64,000 nt of DNA, from positions 1 through 64,000 of the forward strand of contig NZ_JANZYP010000059.1 of assembly GCF_025506355.1 (NCBI RefSeq), given 5' to 3'. The stretch comes from Sphaerisporangium corydalis (lineage in GTDB: Bacteria > Actinomycetota > Actinomycetes > Streptosporangiales > Streptosporangiaceae). The notes beneath the pieces are model-generated. The model was not told where the DNA came from and did no database searches. It saw only the letters and a program-made list of their open reading frames with translations. Both the position numbers and the translations under genes were made by a program. This document shows positions 61,140-64,000 of the stretch, piece by piece; position 1 is the stretch's first letter, and each line of letters starts with the position of its first letter.

Positions 61140-61652
61140 TCAGGCGGCGCCGATGGAGACGCCGACCCCGCCTCGGGTGCCCGCGCCGTACCGCTCCTTC
61201 TCGCGGGCGATGTCGAGCGGCTTGATGCCGCTGCGCCCGGCGAGCGTCTCCTCGGTGAGGAGCGCGGCCGGTACGAGCCAGGACACCTCGAACTCGATGC
61301 CGTCGGGGTCCTTGGCGTACAGCGCCTTGGTCGTCGAGTGGTCGGAGGCGCCGACCAGGGCGCCGAGCTTCGTGAGCCTCGCGGAGATCTCGTCCAGGTC
61401 GTCGAGCGTCTCCACCTCCCAGGCGAGGTGGTAGAGGCCGACGGTGACGCGGCCCGCCTGGGAGTCGGCGGCCCCCGTGCCGATCTCGAACAGGCCGAGG
61501 TCGTGGTCGTTGTTCGACGCCGCCGCCTGCAGGAAAGCCGCGCCGGGGAAGCCCATGACGACGCGGAAGCCGAGCGCCTCCTGGTAGAACGCGACGCTGC
61601 GCTCGACGTCGCGGACGTACAGGACGGCGTGGTTGAGACGGTGTACAGGCAT
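61140..61652 (-). CDS. VOC (glyoxalase/dioxygenase-like) family protein
   Basis: 170 residues from ATG 61652. One VOC module pair (RLNHAVLYVRDVERSVAFYQ; GLYHLAWEVETLDDLDEISA; ALYAKDPDGIEFEVSW) with candidate metal ligands H8, H75-region and E near the DPDGIEFE motif. Such folds serve in extradiol dioxygenases, glyoxalases or resistance proteins, so the reaction cannot be fixed. It converges with the STAS gene (57 bp between stops). Upstream bases 61653-61729 show no clear control element. Confidence 0.85.
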   Translation of the reverse strand: MPVHRLNHAVLYVRDVERSVAFYQEALGFRVVMGFPGAAFLQAAASNNDHDLGLFEIGTGAADSQAGRVTVGLYHLAWEVETLDDLDEISARLTKLGALVGASDHSTTKALYAKDPDGIEFEVSWLVPAALLTEETLAGRSGIKPLDIAREKERYGAGTRGGVGVSIGAA

Positions 61653-61729
61653 GGATGCCCTCCATTAACTTGAACGCTCAACTAAACTCTACCTCGCCGC
61701 GCGGCACGACTCCACCGGTGCTCGTGAGG

Positions 61730-61828
61730 GATCCGTCACCAATGGGCGGAAGGCCTCACGAAGGATCCACCGATGGCGGGAGGGCCTCACGAGGGGGCGG
61801 TCACCGATGGGCGGGAGGGCCTACGAGG
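61730..61828. repeat. Three imperfect tandem repeats of about 31-34 bp
   Basis: Variants of TCACCGATGGGCGGGAGGGCCT-ACGAGG recur three times; the last overlaps the final codons and stop of the ROK gene. Confidence 0.8.
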
Positions 61829-62993
61829 GGTCGGTCACTTCGAGGAGGAACGCGCCCGGGTCGGCGATGATGCGCTGGATCACCTGCCCCGCGGCCCCCA
61901 GCGTCGCGCCGTCGGCGCCGACCCGTGAGACCACCAGGGCGGGCACGCGGGCGCGCATCTGGCCGAGGCGCTCGCGCATCGCCTTCTCGACCGGTCCCGA
62001 GACCCACGGGAACAGTGGCGCGAAGATCCCGCCCAGCACGATCGTGTCGGGGTCCAGCAGGTTCACGGCGGTGGTGAGCGCGACACCGAGCGCGGACCCG
62101 GCCCGCTCGCAGGCCGCCGTCGCCGCCGGCTCGCCGGCCCGCAGGCGGGCCACCAGCTCGGCGATCTCCCCGCCCGCCGGCAGCAGGGCGTCCTGCCCCG
62201 CGTACCGCTCCAGGCAGCCGGTGCCGCCGCACCGGCACGCGGGCCCGTCGGGGGCGACGACGACGTGCCCGAGCTCGCCCGCGAACCCGTGGGCGCCCCG
62301 GAACAGCGCCCCGTCGACCACCAGGCCGGCGCCGATGCCGATCTCGCCCGAGACGTGCAGGAAGTCGCCGAGCGAGGCGCCCGACCCGAACCACAGCTCG
62401 CCCAGCGCCGCGAGGTTGGCCTCGTTGTCCACCAGCAGGGGCAGCGGGAGGGAGAGAGACTCGGTCACCGAGACGTCGCGCCAGCCGAGGTTGGGCGCGC
62501 GGTGGACCGAGCCGGTGGAGCGGTCGACGGGTCCCGGCAGCGCGACGATGGCGCCCGCGACCGACAGCCCCAGCCCGGCCGCGTCGGCGAGCATGGCGGT
62601 CGCCAGCTCCCCCAGGCGGGTGATCACGTCGGCGGGGGAGGCCGCGCGGTTGTCCACAGCCTGTGTACGGAGCAGGCGCACCGTGCGGCTGAGGTCGACG
62701 ACGCAGGCGGCCAGGTAGTCGACGTTGATCTCCAGGCCGAGCGCGGCGACCCGGTGGCCGCTGAGCCGGACGGCCACGCCGGGACGGCCGCGCTCGCCGT
62801 CGCGCACCGTGCCGGACTCCACCGCCATTCCGGCCTCGATGAGGTCCCCGACCAGCTTCGACACGGTGGTCTTGGTCAGGCCGGTGGTCTCGGCGAGCGC
62901 GGCGCGGGTGAGCGGGCCGTGCCGGTCCAGCTCGCCGAGGACGACCGCGAGATTGCCCGCGCGCATCGAATCGTGCCGTACGGCCTGTGCCAT
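61821..62993 (-). CDS. ROK family transcriptional regulator (XylR-like)
   Basis: 390 residues from ATG 62993, preceded by CCGGAGAAA; the open frame further upstream crosses the control region and is rejected. A winged HTH (about 10-75: [20 protein letters not shown]) precedes the ROK sugar-binding domain (about 85-385), with [15 protein letters not shown] and the zinc motif [15 protein letters not shown] repressors respond to xylose or glucose derivatives. It diverges from xylA across an inverted repeat, so it is very likely the xylose-responsive regulator of xylA. Confidence 0.92.
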   Translation of the reverse strand: MAQAVRHDSMRAGNLAVVLGELDRHGPLTRAALAETTGLTKTTVSKLVGDLIEAGMAVESGTVRDGERGRPGVAVRLSGHRVAALGLEINVDYLAACVVDLSRTVRLLRTQAVDNRAASPADVITRLGELATAMLADAAGLGLSVAGAIVALPGPVDRSTGSVHRAPNLGWRDVSVTESLSLPLPLLVDNEANLAALGELWFGSGASLGDFLHVSGEIGIGAGLVVDGALFRGAHGFAGELGHVVVAPDGPACRCGGTGCLERYAGQDALLPAGGEIAELVARLRAGEPAATAACERAGSALGVALTTAVNLLDPDTIVLGGIFAPLFPWVSGPVEKAMRERLGQMRARVPALVVSRVGADGATLGAAGQVIQRIIADPGAFLLEVTDPS

Positions 62994-63086
62994 CAGGGGA
63001 TTTCTCCGGATTCGATCACAGCCCCCAACCCCTTCCCGTGAACTCGCGGCCGTGTCCCCCTTGACCTGCCGCGAGTCCCGGCCGAT

Positions 63087-63111
63087 ATTTAGTCCACAAC
63101 ATAGACTAAAT
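63087..63111. promoter_or_regulatory. ROK/XylR operator between the regulator and xylA
   Basis: Perfect 8-bp arms ATTTAGTC and GACTAAAT around a 9-base spacer, ending 15 bases before the xylA start. This is the usual shape of XylR-type sites (TTAGTC...GACTAA). Confidence 0.75.
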
Positions 63112-63126
63112 CGGGAGATACCAGCA

Positions 63127-64000
63127 GTGGACGCGTACGCACCCAAGAAGGAAGACAAGTTCACGTTCGGCCTGTGGACGGTCGGCTGGCAGGCGCGTGA
63201 CCCGTTCGGCGACGCCAGCCGTGCCCCGCTCGACCCGGCGGTGGCGGTGCATCGTCTCGCCGAACTCGGAGCCTATGGCGTGACATTTCATGACGACGAC
63301 CTCCTCGCCACCGAGCCCGACCGCGACAAGGCCATCCAGAACTTCAAGCAGGCCTTGAGCGAAACCGGTCTCAAGGTTCCCATGGCGACGACCAACCTGT
63401 TCACCCACCCGGTGTTCAAGGACGGCGCGTTCACGAGCAACGACCGCGACGTCCGCCGGTACGCGCTCCGCAAGGTCATCCGCAACATCGACCTCGCCGC
63501 CGAGCTGGGCGCGACCACGTACGTCTGCTGGGGCGGGCGCGAGGGCGCCGAGTCCGACGGCGCCAAGGACGTCAGGGCCGCCCTCGACCGCTACAAGGAG
63601 GGCCTCGACCTCCTCTGCGGCTACGTGATCGACAAGGGGTACGACCTGCGGTTCGCCCTGGAGCCCAAGCCGAACGAGCCGCGCGGCGACATCCTGCTCC
63701 CCACGATCGGCCACGCGCTCGCGCTGATCAACGAGCTGGAGCACCCGGAGATGGTCGGGGTCAACCCCGAAGTGGGCCACGAGCAGATGGCCGGGCTGAA
63801 CTTCGTGCACGGCATCGCCCAGGCGCTGTGGCACGGCAAGCTGTTCCACATCGACCTCAACGGCCAGCACGGCCCGAAGTACGACCAGGACCTCGTCTTC
63901 GGCCACGGCGACCTCAAGAGCGCGTTCTTCCTGGTCGACCTGCTGGAGACCGGCGGCTACGAGGGCCCGCGCCACTTCGACTACAAGCCGCTGCGCACCG
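63127..64000 (+). CDS. xylA: Xylose isomerase, 3' end beyond the window
   Basis: The first 291 residues, open through the window's end, of a protein normally about 390 long. GTG 63127 follows GGGAGA at nine bases and begins at the family's usual point ([20 protein letters not shown]). Catalytic and metal residues are visible: H55 (TFHDDDL), E179 and K181 (ALEPKPNEP), E215 and H218 (NPEVGHEQM), D243 (HIDLNGQHG), D253 and D255 (YDQDL). It converts D-xylose to D-xylulose in the cytosol. Under likely control of the divergent ROK repressor. A xylulokinase gene may follow outside the window. Confidence 0.97.
   Translation, partial: MDAYAPKKEDKFTFGLWTVGWQARDPFGDASRAPLDPAVAVHRLAELGAYGVTFHDDDLLATEPDRDKAIQNFKQALSETGLKVPMATTNLFTHPVFKDGAFTSNDRDVRRYALRKVIRNIDLAAELGATTYVCWGGREGAESDGAKDVRAALDRYKEGLDLLCGYVIDKGYDLRFALEPKPNEPRGDILLPTIGHALALINELEHPEMVGVNPEVGHEQMAGLNFVHGIAQALWHGKLFHIDLNGQHGPKYDQDLVFGHGDLKSAFFLVDLLETGGYEGPRHFDYKPLRT

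Overview
This is chromosomal DNA from a high-GC actinobacterium, most likely a member of the Streptosporangiales (Nonomuraea/Streptosporangium-like). The grounds are very GC-rich codons, frequent GTG starts, a chaplin-type surface protein, a SARP-family regulator, F420-type enzymes, and a core block with a DUF5703 gene, topA, an MFS-dTMP kinase fusion, holB and a PSP1/RicT gene. The placement is an inference from gene content, not a phylogeny.

Bases 1-14,909 form an accessory island. It opens with the tail of an IS481-type transposase and remnants of three other genes (ABC ATPase, PP2C/SpoIIE phosphatase, perhaps an alcohol dehydrogenase). A LysR regulator and a small signalling group follow (STAS antagonist and two GAF-ANTAR proteins). 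Two large STAND NTPases with WD40 propellers come next, on opposite strands. The first carries eleven almost identical 129-bp repeats; the second has about fourteen diverged ones. A 45-46 bp direct repeat brackets the second STAND gene plus a small secreted Cys-rich protein. The island ends in a frameshifted serine-recombinase tail that runs into the 3' end of tRNA-Leu(GAG), the likely old integration site.

Bases 15,400-35,433 are mostly core-like: an M20 peptidase, a chaplin/collagen-like giant surface protein, DUF5703-topA, the efeUOB iron-uptake operon behind an IdeR/DtxR-like box, an MFS-dTMP kinase fusion, DNA polymerase III delta', a divergent MarR/FUSC pair, a PSP1 protein and a secreted TAP-like peptidase.

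Bases 35,470-46,484 hold secreted enzymes and carbohydrate use. There is a discoidin plus GH64-like glucanase, an SGNH esterase, and a sugar ABC operon diverging from a GH3 glycosidase that is coupled to a LacI regulator. tRNA-Thr(CGT) with a terminator closes the section.

Bases 46,700-64,000 carry a DyP peroxidase, a GNAT enzyme, a divergent ArsR/MFS pair, a hemerythrin, a styrene-monooxygenase-like flavoprotein, a DsbA-like protein, an LLM/quinone-oxidoreductase pair diverging from TetR over two operator copies, an M23 peptidase, a SARP regulator, STAS and VOC proteins. It ends with a ROK regulator divergent from xylose isomerase (xylA), which runs off the window. Short direct repeats at gene ends recur throughout.
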